DNA of 64,000 bases. Source: Vibrio aphrogenes. GTDB taxonomy: Bacteria; Pseudomonadota; Gammaproteobacteria; Enterobacterales; Vibrionaceae. The stretch covers positions 1,335,619-1,399,618 of the forward strand of contig NZ_AP018689.1 in NCBI RefSeq assembly GCF_002157735.2. The letters run 5' to 3'. The notes below the pieces were generated by a model. It did no database searches, was not told where the DNA came from, and was given only the letters and a program-made list of their open reading frames with translations. Made by a program: the position numbers and the translations under genes. Shown in pieces: positions 1-7,517 of this stretch (position 1 is the first letter of the stretch; every line of letters starts with the position of its first letter).

Positions 1-1634
1 AATACGGCGCTGAAGATGGCGAAGATTCCAAACTGTTTTTTATGATTGCCTCTCCTGATGGTGGCGCTGATCACCACATCGAAGTGTTGGCAGAATTATC
101 ATCTAAATTAATTGAAGATGGTTTCATCGATGCTTTCTTTAAAGCCGAAACTCCAGAAGCTGCTTTAGCTTTGTTACTTGAGAAAAAAGAAGCAGAAATC
201 ACCGTTGCAGCCGATAAAGGTTTAATTATTGGCGTAACAGGCTGTCCTGCGGGGATCGCCCATACTTATTTAGCCGCCGAATCATTAGAAAAAGCCGCGG
301 CCGAAATGGGTTACGAAATTAAAGTCGAAACCAATGGTTCTATTGGGGTGAAAAACGCTCCGACTCCAGAAGAAATCGAGCGTGCGGTCGCCATTGTCGT
401 CAGTTGTGACAAACAAGTAGACATGGCACGTTTTAACGGTAAAAAATTGATTCAAACTGGCGTTAAAGCGCCCATCAGTAATGGTAAAGGCGTGATTCAA
501 CAAGCATTAGACGCCGCCCCTTTCACTGCGGATGCATCACACGCCAATAAAGAGGATAAATCAGCCAGCAACTCAGGTCGCTCTAACTTATATCGCTACT
601 TGATGAATGGGGTTTCTCATATGATCCCATTTGTGGTTACAGGTGGTTTGATGATCGCGCTTTCATTGGCGATTGGCGGCCAACCAACACCAAACGGCAT
701 GCAAATTCCAGAAGGTAGCTTATGGAATCACGTCTTAAACGTTGGTGTAGTGGCATTCCAATTAATGATCCCGATTCTTGCAGGCTACATTGCATTTGCC
801 ATTGGTGATCGCGCTGCCTTAGCTCCGGGCTTCATTGGTGGTTGGATTGCGAACAATGGCTCTTTCTATGGTGCTGAAGCAGGTACTGGTTTCATCGGTG
901 CGATTATTGCAGGCCTACTTGTGGGCTACTTTGTGCGCTTTATTGCCACTCGTGACTACCACAAAATGCTTGCACCACTAGTACCGATTATGATTGCTCC
1001 GATTTTAGGAACCGTCTTTATCGCATCTCTATTCATCTTTGTCATTGGCGCACCAATTGCAGATCTTATGCAATGGTTAAATGCCGTCTTAACAGAAATG
1101 AGTACTGGTAACGTTGTATTACTTGGTATTGTGCTTGGTGGTATGGCTGGCTTTGATATGGGTGGTCCATTCAACAAAGTGGCTTTCCTATTCTCAGTAG
1201 GCATGATCGCAAGCGGCCAAACACAATTTATGGGTGCAATGGCCGTCGCTATTCCAATTGCTCCATTAGGCATGGCATTGGCAACCGTCATTGGTCGTAA
1301 ATTTGGTATCTTTGAAGACAGCGAAATTGAAGCTGGTAAAGCGGCAGGTGCCATGGGCTTAGTAGGTATCTCTGAAGGTGCTATTCCATTTGCTGCGCAA
1401 GATCCACTATCAGTGATCCCAGCAAACGTAATTGGCTCAATGGTGGGTGCAGTTATGGCCTTCTCATTTGGCATTACCAATAGCGTGGCACACGGTGGCC
1501 CAGTTGTGGCTCTATTAGGCGCAATGAATAAACCACTATTAGCGCTTATGTGTATGGCAACTGGTGCTGTCGTTACTGCCGTTGTCTGTGTGGCGTTGAA
1601 GAAAATGCGCCAAGCAAAAATGGCTACAGCGTAA
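1..1634 (+). CDS. PTS fructose/mannose-type EIIABC permease (5' truncated)
   Basis: Phosphotransferase sugar permease of the fructose superfamily; it imports and phosphorylates a hexose using phosphate from HPr. The frame is open from the first bases of the window, so the start lies upstream. Visible parts in order: the tail of an EIIA domain (about the first 55 residues, with MIASPDGG and an Ala/Leu-rich helix), an EIIB domain with the phospho-cysteine loop TGCPAGIAHT, and a polytopic EIIC domain from about residue 195 to the end. Fused EIIABC order fits Vibrio fructose-family permeases. A strong terminator follows, then manA; that neighbour suggests mannose as a possible substrate, with fructose the default family call. 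Family assignment is firm; the substrate is inference. Confidence 0.9.
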   Translation, partial: YGAEDGEDSKLFFMIASPDGGADHHIEVLAELSSKLIEDGFIDAFFKAETPEAALALLLEKKEAEITVAADKGLIIGVTGCPAGIAHTYLAAESLEKAAAEMGYEIKVETNGSIGVKNAPTPEEIERAVAIVVSCDKQVDMARFNGKKLIQTGVKAPISNGKGVIQQALDAAPFTADASHANKEDKSASNSGRSNLYRYLMNGVSHMIPFVVTGGLMIALSLAIGGQPTPNGMQIPEGSLWNHVLNVGVVAFQLMIPILAGYIAFAIGDRAALAPGFIGGWIANNGSFYGAEAGTGFIGAIIAGLLVGYFVRFIATRDYHKMLAPLVPIMIAPILGTVFIASLFIFVIGAPIADLMQWLNAVLTEMSTGNVVLLGIVLGGMAGFDMGGPFNKVAFLFSVGMIASGQTQFMGAMAVAIPIAPLGMALATVIGRKFGIFEDSEIEAGKAAGAMGLVGISEGAIPFAAQDPLSVIPANVIGSMVGAVMAFSFGITNSVAHGGPVVALLGAMNKPLLALMCMATGAVVTAVVCVALKKMRQAKMATA

Positions 1635-1656
1635 AAACATCCTCAATTTTATATTC

Positions 1657-1690
1657 AATGCAGGCTATAATGCCTGCATTCTTTTTTATT
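1657..1690 (+). terminator. Rho-independent terminator after PTS permease
   Basis: A perfect 9-bp stem (AATGCAGGC / GCCTGCATT) with a 6-base loop is followed by CTTTTTTATT. It lies between the permease stop and the manA ribosome binding site, so manA may depend on read-through or on a promoter close to this point. Confidence 0.85.
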
Positions 1691-1714
1691 CACAGCTTGC
1701 TGCTAAGGAACATT

Positions 1715-2902
1715 ATGAACACACTCCCTGCGTTTATTCTCATGAAAAATGTTATTCAAAATTATGCTTGGGGAAGCACGACCTCAATACAGCAGCTTTT
1801 CGATATTCCCAATCCAGATGCCCTTCCGCAAGCGGAAATTTGGATGGGAGCCCATCCCAATGGTTGCTCTCAAATTACGCATCAAGATAAGACTGTGGGC
1901 TTAAATGAGTTTATTGAACACAATAAAACTGCCGTATTGGGCGAACGTACAGAAAAACGCTTTAACGAATTACCTTACCTCTTCAAAGTGTTAGCGGCCG
2001 AAAAAGCACTCTCCATTCAAGTTCATCCAAGTAAACAAGCCGCTGAAATTGGCTTTGAAAAAGAAAACCAAGCCGGCATTGATCTTAAAGCGGCCAACCG
2101 AAATTACAAAGATCCTAACCACAAGCCTGAATTGGTATATGCCCTTACCCCTTACGTTGCCATGAACGGTTTTCGAGATTACGCCGATATTGTGCGCTTA
2201 TTTGAAGCGCTGGATGCGGCCTCATTACACCCTTACGTGAAGGCATTAAAGCAAAACCCAACAACTCAAGGTCTGAGTCAATTTTTTGAAGCCATCTTAT
2301 CTTTATCTGGCGATGAAAAAGCGTCAGCATTACAAGCTCTGCACCAATATGCCAGCCAACAAAAAGGCGACGAATTTGCAGACTTACTCTTGGATTTAGA
2401 AACGCAATACCCAGGAGATGTAGGTTTACTGGCTCCATTAATGCTGCACACCATTACTCTACAGCCAGGCGAAGCTATGTACTTAGACGCTTGTACTCCT
2501 CACGCGTACATCAAAGGAACCGGCTTAGAAATCATGGCTAATTCCGATAACGTATTACGTGCAGGTTTAACCCCTAAATACATTGATGTACCGGAATTAA
2601 TCGCCAATACATTATGTGAGCCAAAACCAAGCGCTGAAATCCTGCTAAGTCCGAAAGAAGAAAAAAATACCAAGCATTACCCAATCCCAGTCGATGACTT
2701 TAAATTCAGTGTCTATGAATGCGAAGCGAATTTGACCTGTCAAAGTGCAGAAATCATTTTTGCTATCGACTCTGATGTGACCTTAATGCATGAAAACGGC
2801 GAGGTACTGGTACTGACTAAAGGTCAATCTGCCTTTATCCCATATTCTACAGGCGCATATAAAGCGTTAAGCTCTGGCTGCTTTGCCCGAGCCTATAATT
2901 AA
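1715..2902 (+). CDS. manA: Mannose-6-phosphate isomerase, class I
   Basis: Zinc-dependent cupin enzyme (395 aa) that interconverts mannose-6-phosphate and fructose-6-phosphate. Family signatures are visible: QNYAWGS near the N-terminus, the metal-binding QVHPSK segment, KPELVYAL, and the cupin core around GLEIMANSDNVLRAGLTPKY. I chose the ATG at 1715 because TAAGGAA sits just upstream and the protein then starts close to the conserved NVIQNYAW; the reading frame itself runs further upstream into the previous gene. It follows a PTS permease, so together they can take a hexose into glycolysis. It is closed by a hairpin terminator. Confident. Confidence 0.93.
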   Translation: MNTLPAFILMKNVIQNYAWGSTTSIQQLFDIPNPDALPQAEIWMGAHPNGCSQITHQDKTVGLNEFIEHNKTAVLGERTEKRFNELPYLFKVLAAEKALSIQVHPSKQAAEIGFEKENQAGIDLKAANRNYKDPNHKPELVYALTPYVAMNGFRDYADIVRLFEALDAASLHPYVKALKQNPTTQGLSQFFEAILSLSGDEKASALQALHQYASQQKGDEFADLLLDLETQYPGDVGLLAPLMLHTITLQPGEAMYLDACTPHAYIKGTGLEIMANSDNVLRAGLTPKYIDVPELIANTLCEPKPSAEILLSPKEEKNTKHYPIPVDDFKFSVYECEANLTCQSAEIIFAIDSDVTLMHENGEVLVLTKGQSAFIPYSTGAYKALSSGCFARAYN

Positions 2903-2934
2903 TATCAATACCATCATCTAACTCTCCACCCTAT

Positions 2935-2964
2935 AAACTGCGCTAACCTTGGCGCAGTTTTTTT
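2935..2964 (+). terminator. Terminator after manA
   Basis: A 9-bp perfect stem AAACTGCGC / GCGCAGTTT with an 8-base loop, followed by a T run. Confidence 0.85.
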
Positions 2965-3038
2965 ATCATTCAATCATATAATTTGACGGGTATCACATAG
3001 CCTTCATATCGTCTATAATGCGCGCTAATTCATAATGC

Positions 3039-3086
3039 AAAGTGTCTTTTTCATAAAGTCTCTTTGCCATAAAGTGTCTTTGTCAT
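3039..3086. repeat. Three tandem 16-bp repeats in the ybiT leader
   Basis: Three adjacent 16-bp units of the form AAAGTnTCTTTnnCAT lie at 3039-3054, 3055-3070 and 3071-3086, with a partial fourth (GACGCTTTGCC). They fall between a TATAAT-like hexamer at 3014-3019 and the ybiT coding region, so they would be in its untranslated leader if that hexamer is the -10. Function unknown. Confidence 0.8.
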
Positions 3087-3138
3087 GACGCTTTGCCTTG
3101 TGATTAAAATTTAAAGATTAAACCTGAGGAATGCCGTT

Positions 3139-4728
3139 ATCTTAAGTACAGCAAACATCACCATGCAATTTGGTGCCAAACCCCTATTCGAAAATATCTC
3201 TGTTAAATTTGGTGACGGTAACCGTTACGGCTTAATTGGCGCAAACGGCTGTGGTAAATCCACCTTTATGAAAATTCTAAGTGGTGAGCTTGAGCCAAGT
3301 GCTGGTAACGTTAGCGTTGATCCCAACGAACGTGTTGCCAAGCTGAATCAGGATCAATTTGCTTATGAAGAGTTTACGGTAATCGATACGGTTATCATGG
3401 GCCACAAAGAGTTATGGGATGTCAAAGTTGAACGTGACCGCATTTATTCTTTAGCCGAAATGAGCGAAGAAGACGGCATGAAAGTAGCCGATCTTGAAAC
3501 TGAATTCGCAGAAATGGACGGTTACACCGCTGAAGCGCGCGCTGGTGATTTATTACTTTCTGTGGGTATCCCAACAGAGCAACACTGGGGCCCAATGAGC
3601 GAAATCGCACCAGGTTGGAAACTGCGTGTTCTTTTGGCACAAGTCTTGTTTGCCGATCCAAACATCATGCTACTTGATGAACCAACCAACAACTTGGACA
3701 TGGACACCATCCGCTGGTTAGAAGACACACTAAACCAACGTAACTGCACCATGATCATCATCTCGCACGACCGTCACTTCCTGAATGAAGTTTGTACGCA
3801 CATGGCCGATATCGATTACGGTGAGCTACGTGTTTACCCTGGTAACTACGATGATTACATGTTTGCTGCCACGCAAGCTCGTGAACGTCTATTAGCAGAT
3901 AACGCGAAGAAAAAAGCCCAGATTGCAGAATTACAAACCTTCGTTTCACGCTTCTCTGCCAACGCATCAAAAGCGAAACAAGCAACTTCTCGTGCTAAAC
4001 AAATTGATAAAATTCAATTAGAAGAAGTGAAAGCCTCGAGCCGTCAAAACCCATTTATTCGTTTTGAGCAATCAAAAGAATTGTTCCGTAACGCTTTAGA
4101 AGTAGAGAATCTTTCTCAAGGTTTTGAAAGCACGCTTTATGATAACTTCAATGCGATTTTTGAAGTGGGTGAACGTGTTGCCATCATCGGTGAGAACGGC
4201 GTTGGTAAAACCACACTATTGAATACCCTAGCTGGCGTGTTAGAGCCAAAAACTGGTTTTTATAAGTGGTCTGAAAACTCAAACATTGGCTACTATGCAC
4301 AAGATCACGCACATGAATTTGCAGAAGATCTAACCGTATTCGATTGGATGGCACAATGGCGTCAAGAAGGCGACGATGAACAAGTCGTACGCAGCTTCTT
4401 AGGCCGTATGCTCTTTGGTCAAGACGACATTAAAAAACGTGTACAAGTCTTATCGGGTGGTGAGCAAGGCCGTATGTTGCTTGGCAAACTGATGATGCAT
4501 AAGCCTAACATGTTATTGATGGATGAACCGACCAACCACATGGATATGGAATCGATTGAATCATTGAACTTGGCCTTGGAAAACTACAAAGGCACCCTAT
4601 TCTTTGTATCGCACGACCGCCAATTCGTATCGTCACTCGCAACACGTATTCTTGAAATTCGTGATGGTCAAATCCATGACTTCCGTGGCACTTACGATGA
4701 GTTCTTAAAAGCTCGCGAACAAGCCTAA
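3139..4728 (+). CDS. ybiT: ABC-F family ATPase YbiT
   Basis: Soluble tandem-ATPase of the ABC-F family, which acts on ribosomes, not as a transporter. Two nucleotide-binding domains are visible, each with a Walker A (GANGCGKST and GENGVGKTT) and a Walker B (LLDEPTNN and LMDEPTNH), joined by a charged linker rich in A and K ([16 protein letters not shown]). Near-full similarity to E. coli YbiT (530 aa) as I recall it. The start is odd: no ATG, GTG or TTG exists in frame before the ATG at 3163, yet the conserved first strand ILSTANIT is encoded upstream of it. GAGGA at 3126-3130 is spaced correctly for an ATC codon at 3139 (giving 529 aa), so I give that start. The alternative is ATG 3163 with no ribosome binding site and a clipped first strand. 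Confidence 0.88.
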   Translation: MLSTANITMQFGAKPLFENISVKFGDGNRYGLIGANGCGKSTFMKILSGELEPSAGNVSVDPNERVAKLNQDQFAYEEFTVIDTVIMGHKELWDVKVERDRIYSLAEMSEEDGMKVADLETEFAEMDGYTAEARAGDLLLSVGIPTEQHWGPMSEIAPGWKLRVLLAQVLFADPNIMLLDEPTNNLDMDTIRWLEDTLNQRNCTMIIISHDRHFLNEVCTHMADIDYGELRVYPGNYDDYMFAATQARERLLADNAKKKAQIAELQTFVSRFSANASKAKQATSRAKQIDKIQLEEVKASSRQNPFIRFEQSKELFRNALEVENLSQGFESTLYDNFNAIFEVGERVAIIGENGVGKTTLLNTLAGVLEPKTGFYKWSENSNIGYYAQDHAHEFAEDLTVFDWMAQWRQEGDDEQVVRSFLGRMLFGQDDIKKRVQVLSGGEQGRMLLGKLMMHKPNMLLMDEPTNHMDMESIESLNLALENYKGTLFFVSHDRQFVSSLATRILEIRDGQIHDFRGTYDEFLKAREQA

Positions 4729-4763
4729 ACGACTCTATTCTCCCCTATTGGAGGAAGCGTTAA

Positions 4764-4794
4764 TAATGGCTCAAAATAAACGAGCCATTATTTA
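4764..4794 (+). terminator. Hairpin after ybiT
   Basis: Stem TAATGGCTC / GAGCCATTA (9 bp) with a weak T tract (TTTAAAA). It is followed 20 bases on by a stronger terminator. Confidence 0.55.
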
Positions 4795-4814
4795 AAACGA
4801 GTCATTAAATACTC

Positions 4815-4843
4815 AAAAAGCGAGCCATCAGGTTCGCTTTTTT
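4815..4843 (+). terminator. Main terminator after ybiT
   Basis: A 12-bp stem (AAAAAGCGAGCC pairing with GGTTCGCTTTTT, one G-T wobble) with a 4-base loop and a T run. The arms read as a terminator on both strands. Confidence 0.85.
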
Positions 4844-4999
4844 GTGTCTGCTAACAAGTATTTGGATATAACAATTTAGGATTACGGCTAAGTTAAGCCC
4901 AATAATTCGAGCCACTACCAGATTCGAATACCACGAGACATGGTAATTGTTGAGGTAAAAACTCATTAAATTGCTGAGGTGTTGGTTCTTTATTAGACT

Positions 5000-5024
5000 T
5001 GAACTGACCCCCAATAGTTGGACA
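5000..5024. repeat. Left terminal inverted repeat of the IS3 element
   Basis: Pairs with 6403-6427 at 21 of 25 positions. The preceding ACT (4997-4999) is repeated at 6428-6430. Confidence 0.9.
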
Positions 5025-5037
5025 CCAACATTGGGGG
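5008..5037 (+). promoter_or_regulatory. Hairpin that includes the orfA Shine-Dalgarno
   Basis: CCCCCAAT, a bulged A, GTTGG, loop ACA, CCAAC, ATTGGGGG: a 13-bp stem with one bulge. The G-run at 5033-5037, seven bases before the orfA ATG, is the only plausible ribosome binding site and lies in the 3' arm. A transcript entering from outside the element would form this stem and hide the site; one starting inside the stem would not. Protective hairpins of this logic are known in several IS families; for this element it is inference. Confidence 0.65.
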
Positions 5038-5044
5038 TTATTTT

Positions 5045-5554
5045 ATGTCTAAGTACATCAGAGAATTAAAGCTGTGCATTGCTCAGCGTTGCCTTGATGG
5101 CGAATCATCGACATCTCTTGCAAAAGAGTTATCTATTCCTGCGAACCAAATTCGTTATTGGACTTCTGTTTACAGGATCCATGGTTCATCTTCATTTTTA
5201 CCTCTTGATTATGAAAATTCCGCAGATTTTAAATTCTCGGTATTAAAATCAATGTGGGAAAATAACTGGTCTATAAGCCAAGCGAGTGCTGAATTCAATT
5301 TTTCTTCTAACGGGACTATTTCTGTTTGGTTAAAGCTTTATAATCAGTCGGGATTCCAAGGCTTACATTCCCGACCTAAAGGCAGACCATCTATGAAAAC
5401 TCAATCAAATAAGCGTCCGACTAAACCTGATGAAGACATGTCACTTGATGAACTCAGAGAGGAACTGGCTTATTTGAGAGCGGAGAATGCTGTTCTAAAA
5501 AAGTTAGAGGAGCTGGACAAGTTAAAACGTCAAGCAGCAAAGAAAAAGCGTTGA
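5045..5554 (+). CDS. IS3-family transposase OrfA (helix-turn-helix)
   Basis: 169-residue DNA-binding subunit. The start is ATG 5045 (MSKYIRELKL), placed seven bases after GGGGG at 5033-5037; a longer frame reaches back to 5018 inside the terminal repeat but has no ribosome signal. The protein has two helix-turn-helix-like segments (SLAKELSIPANQIRYW and a later SISQASAEF region) and ends in a leucine-rich coiled segment LREELAYLRAENAVLKKLEELDKL, as in IS3 OrfA proteins, where it mediates multimerisation. Slippage at 5497-5503 fuses it to OrfB. Confident family call. Confidence 0.88.
   Translation: MSKYIRELKLCIAQRCLDGESSTSLAKELSIPANQIRYWTSVYRIHGSSSFLPLDYENSADFKFSVLKSMWENNWSISQASAEFNFSSNGTISVWLKLYNQSGFQGLHSRPKGRPSMKTQSNKRPTKPDEDMSLDELREELAYLRAENAVLKKLEELDKLKRQAAKKKR
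5497..5503 (+). other. Programmed -1 frameshift heptamer A AAA AAG
   Basis: In the orfA frame the codons are CTA AAA AAG, so the heptamer is phased as X XXY YYZ. Sliding back one base joins the orfB frame, which is open with no stop from 5494 to the orfB stop. The product would be an OrfAB fusion of about 450 aa. Confidence 0.8.
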
Positions 5555-6396
5555 CTGTTCAAGCTCTAAAACACCAACACAAAATCCAGCATTTATTGCA
5601 ATCCATTGGATTGCCCAAGAGTGTGTATTACTACCAATGCCAAGTGTTGAGCACTCCCGAGCCTTACGCGAATGAGATAGCGAGTATTGAAAGAATATTT
5701 CATAAGCATAAAGGTCGATATGGTTATCGACGCATTCATTATGCTTTACGTAGAGAAGGCATCTACTTAAATCATAAAACGGTTCAGCGCTTAATGGCAA
5801 AACTAGGGCTAAAATCGACCGTAAGACCGAAGAAATATCGTTCTTATAAAGGTGCGATTGGGCGTATTGCCCCGAATATTCTGAAGCGAGACTTTAAATC
5901 GACGAAACCAAATGAAAAATGGGTGACCGATGTGACGGAATTTAAAGTGGCAGGTGAAAAAGTCTATTTATCTCCTATCATCGATTTATTTAATCAAGAA
6001 GTCGTTAGTCATACTGTAGCGACCTCACCTAAATTACATCTCGTGACCGAGATGCTAGAGAAAGCGACGAGTAAGTTAAGTCAAGCGTCCTCGTTAACTT
6101 TACATAGTGACCAAGGGTGGCAATACCAACACCGTGATTATCGTAACAAGCTAAAAGAGAAAAGAATAAATCAGAGTATGTCGAGAAAAGGAAACTGTCT
6201 TGATAATGCTGTGGCTGAAAACTTCTTCGCACTTTTAAAAACAGAAATGTACCATGGTTACCACTTTGACAGTGCTGAGCAACTTATGGCATGCATTGAT
6301 GAATATATTGATTATTACAATAACGATCGGATTAAGGTGAAATTAAAAGGCCTAACTCCGGTAGAATACCGAAATCAGGCCTTAGAAGCCGCATAA
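5551..6396 (+). CDS. IS3-family transposase OrfB (DDE integrase)
   Basis: 281-residue frame encoding the rve/DDE catalytic domain. The N-terminal part has the HTH_21-like region (HKGRYGYRRIHYALR). The catalytic triad is visible as D in KWVTDVTEF, D in LHSDQGWQY, and E in NAVAENFFALLKTE, with the downstream YNNDRIK and GLTPVEYR signatures. Read alone it would start at TTG 5551, overlapping the orfA stop; the functional transposase is more likely the OrfAB frameshift product. No internal stop or missing catalytic residue was seen, so the element may be active. Confidence 0.93.
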   Translation: MTVQALKHQHKIQHLLQSIGLPKSVYYYQCQVLSTPEPYANEIASIERIFHKHKGRYGYRRIHYALRREGIYLNHKTVQRLMAKLGLKSTVRPKKYRSYKGAIGRIAPNILKRDFKSTKPNEKWVTDVTEFKVAGEKVYLSPIIDLFNQEVVSHTVATSPKLHLVTEMLEKATSKLSQASSLTLHSDQGWQYQHRDYRNKLKEKRINQSMSRKGNCLDNAVAENFFALLKTEMYHGYHFDSAEQLMACIDEYIDYYNNDRIKVKLKGLTPVEYRNQALEAA

Positions 6397-6402
6397 CAGA
6401 AA

Positions 6403-6427
6403 TGTCCAACTTTAAGGGGTCACTTCA
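6403..6427. repeat. Right terminal inverted repeat of the IS3 element
   Basis: Mate of 5000-5024. The flanking ACT at 6428-6430 completes the target-site duplication. Confidence 0.9.
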
Positions 6428-6544
6428 ACTGCACCTTGGCGTGAAGATAAACGCACACTTGTAGAGCTTTAGTGGTTAAGTCAACACCAGTAATTCTCCC
6501 AACAGTTAGACTCACTGAAAAGTTAGCCTGTTATTAGATAGGGA

Positions 6545-6563
6545 GTCTAATTATCTTGTTAGG
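6545..6563. repeat. Left imperfect inverted repeat flanking the HNH gene
   Basis: GTCTAATTATCTTGTTAGG abuts the HNH stop codon. Its complement matches CCTAACAAG-TTATTAGAC at 7500-7517 with one gap and one mismatch. A GTTATTAGA segment also recurs in direct orientation at 6530-6538 and 7508-7516. Confidence 0.55.
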
Positions 6564-7478
6564 TTACTTCATGAGCGCAAAAAGTGGCATTTTTTCATGT
6601 TTTCCTGACTTGATATCAAATTTATAGACGACACCTTGAACTTCATAGAAATCTGAAATTGAGTCTGTGAATATGACTGATGAAAGTTGCCCAAAGATAC
6701 TAACTACACAAAAATTTCGTACAATGTAAACCCAGTGGTTTTGGTCATCAAACAATGAAGCTAACTCACTTAGTTCAAGCTGATTGGTGAAAAATACCTC
6801 ATCGAGCATTTTCTGATTTTTGAGGCTAAGTCTGATTTTGTCAGCAGTTTGGTCTTGTAGATAACTATTTCCAAAATGGTAAATAAGCAACTCATACGCA
6901 ATTTTTAAATGTAGAAGATTATGGTCATTTACATCCCATACAAAATTCCCAGTAAACTGGGGCTTTTCTACTGAGCGTTTACTAATGGTAGCATTTTCCC
7001 ATAAGTGACTTTCTAGTTGTGCAAGCTGATTTTTAGAAACAGTCTTTCCTTGACTTTTAAAATGACGCTGGAGCTTCGTTCTAAGCATTTTCTTCACTTG
7101 ACGTTGCTCTGTTTTATCAATTCTTAGGGAAATGCTGAAGTTAGAATCCTGCTGGTCAATGTCTATCTCAGGGAAAACAATCATATTGTTTTTGTCATCA
7201 ACTCGGACTTTTCCGAGCTCTGCATGTTCATATGTGCCTGTAAAGGCATTAGGTGCAGATAGCTGCTTACCTTTAATATCGTGAACCTGACGTGCTAGCT
7301 GAAAATAAAAGTTGTTAGCCAAGCGTCCTTCAAAACCACTACCTAAATTACAGTTGCAAGTTTTACAGACGTTTTTGACTACAAGATTTCCACCAATGAA
7401 TTCTGGGACTATATGTTCGTCAGTTAGTGGGTTTTCATCAGATATTTCGTTTTCACCAAGACATATAACACAAGTCAA
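6564..7478 (-). CDS. HNH endonuclease domain protein
   Basis: 304-residue protein with an N-terminal HNH/zinc-finger nuclease motif: C3-x2-C6, then DEH (20-22) followed by IVPEFIGG, then C38-x2-C41-N and LGSGFE, close to the HNH_5-type architecture. The remaining 230 residues match nothing I recognise. Translation starts at TTG 7478, seven bases after a perfect AGGAGG (7485-7490 on the minus strand), which is stronger than most sites in this window. It stands alone between an IS-invaded transposase remnant and the ackA terminator, bracketed by imperfect inverted repeats, so it is probably acquired cargo. Such nucleases occur in phage defence, homing and restriction; no substrate can be assigned. 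Confidence 0.8.
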   Translation of the reverse strand: MTCVICLGENEISDENPLTDEHIVPEFIGGNLVVKNVCKTCNCNLGSGFEGRLANNFYFQLARQVHDIKGKQLSAPNAFTGTYEHAELGKVRVDDKNNMIVFPEIDIDQQDSNFSISLRIDKTEQRQVKKMLRTKLQRHFKSQGKTVSKNQLAQLESHLWENATISKRSVEKPQFTGNFVWDVNDHNLLHLKIAYELLIYHFGNSYLQDQTADKIRLSLKNQKMLDEVFFTNQLELSELASLFDDQNHWVYIVRNFCVVSIFGQLSSVIFTDSISDFYEVQGVVYKFDIKSGKHEKMPLFALMK

Positions 7479-7499
7479 AGTTAACCTCCTGTTTTGTAG

Positions 7500-7517
7500 C
7501 CTAACAAGTTATTAGAC
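7500..7517. repeat. Right imperfect inverted repeat flanking the HNH gene
   Basis: CCTAACAAGTTATTAGAC, mate of 6545-6563. On the minus strand it ends in GTTAGGC just before the HNH leader. Confidence 0.55.

Larger units (their letters stand above)
5000..6427 (+). mobile_element. Intact IS3-family (IS150-group-like) insertion sequence, 1428 bp
   Basis: Terminal inverted repeats start with TGAA and match at 21 of 25 positions (5000-5024 against the complement of 6403-6427). The bases immediately outside are ACT on both sides (4997-4999 and 6428-6430), a 3-bp target duplication as usual for this family. Inside are two overlapping frames, orfA and orfB, in the -1 relation, with an A AAA AAG slippery heptamer in the correct phase. 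All three catalytic acidic residues are present. The element looks complete and recently inserted. The exact ISfinder name cannot be given. Confidence 0.93.
4855..6515 (-). pseudogene. IS110-family transposase remnant, split by an IS3 element
   Basis: Two minus-strand pieces (6515-6428 and 4999-4855) become one continuous frame when the IS at 5000-6427 and one copy of its ACT target duplication are removed. The joined translation starts at a GTG (6515) with SLTVGRITGVDLTTKALQ, then VCVYLHAK, then LVVFESGSGSNYWA. This is the N-terminal DEDD/RuvC-like region of IS110-family transposases (GVDLAK-type motif and E-A/S-C/G-G-x-x-N-Y-W motif). A TAA follows NYWA (4893-4895), and only a short recognisable stretch remains beyond it, so most of the gene is gone. 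It was dead or dying independently of the IS insertion. Family identity is from motif recognition, not a search. Confidence 0.7.

Noticed and set aside
956..1480. Long minus-strand open frame across the EIIC region
   Set aside because: It is antisense to strongly conserved permease sequence, has low-complexity hydrophobic composition and no ribosome site.
1550..1714. Upstream extension of manA
   Set aside because: It would overlap the permease gene and its terminator; TAAGGAA and the family N-terminus favour 1715.
2983..3019. TTGACG ... TATAAT as a ybiT promoter
   Set aside because: The spacing is 25 bases, far from 17; only the -10 is plausible.
4805..5014. Minus-strand 69-residue frame overlapping the IS left end
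   Set aside because: It is out of frame with the IS110 remnant and crosses the terminal repeat.
5522..5800. Minus-strand frame inside the IS
   Set aside because: Antisense to orfB catalytic region with no ribosome site.
6430..6564. Full integron attC site after the HNH gene
   Set aside because: Only partial cores are present and no paired L boxes or final GTTRRRY are found; kept only as a weak finding.
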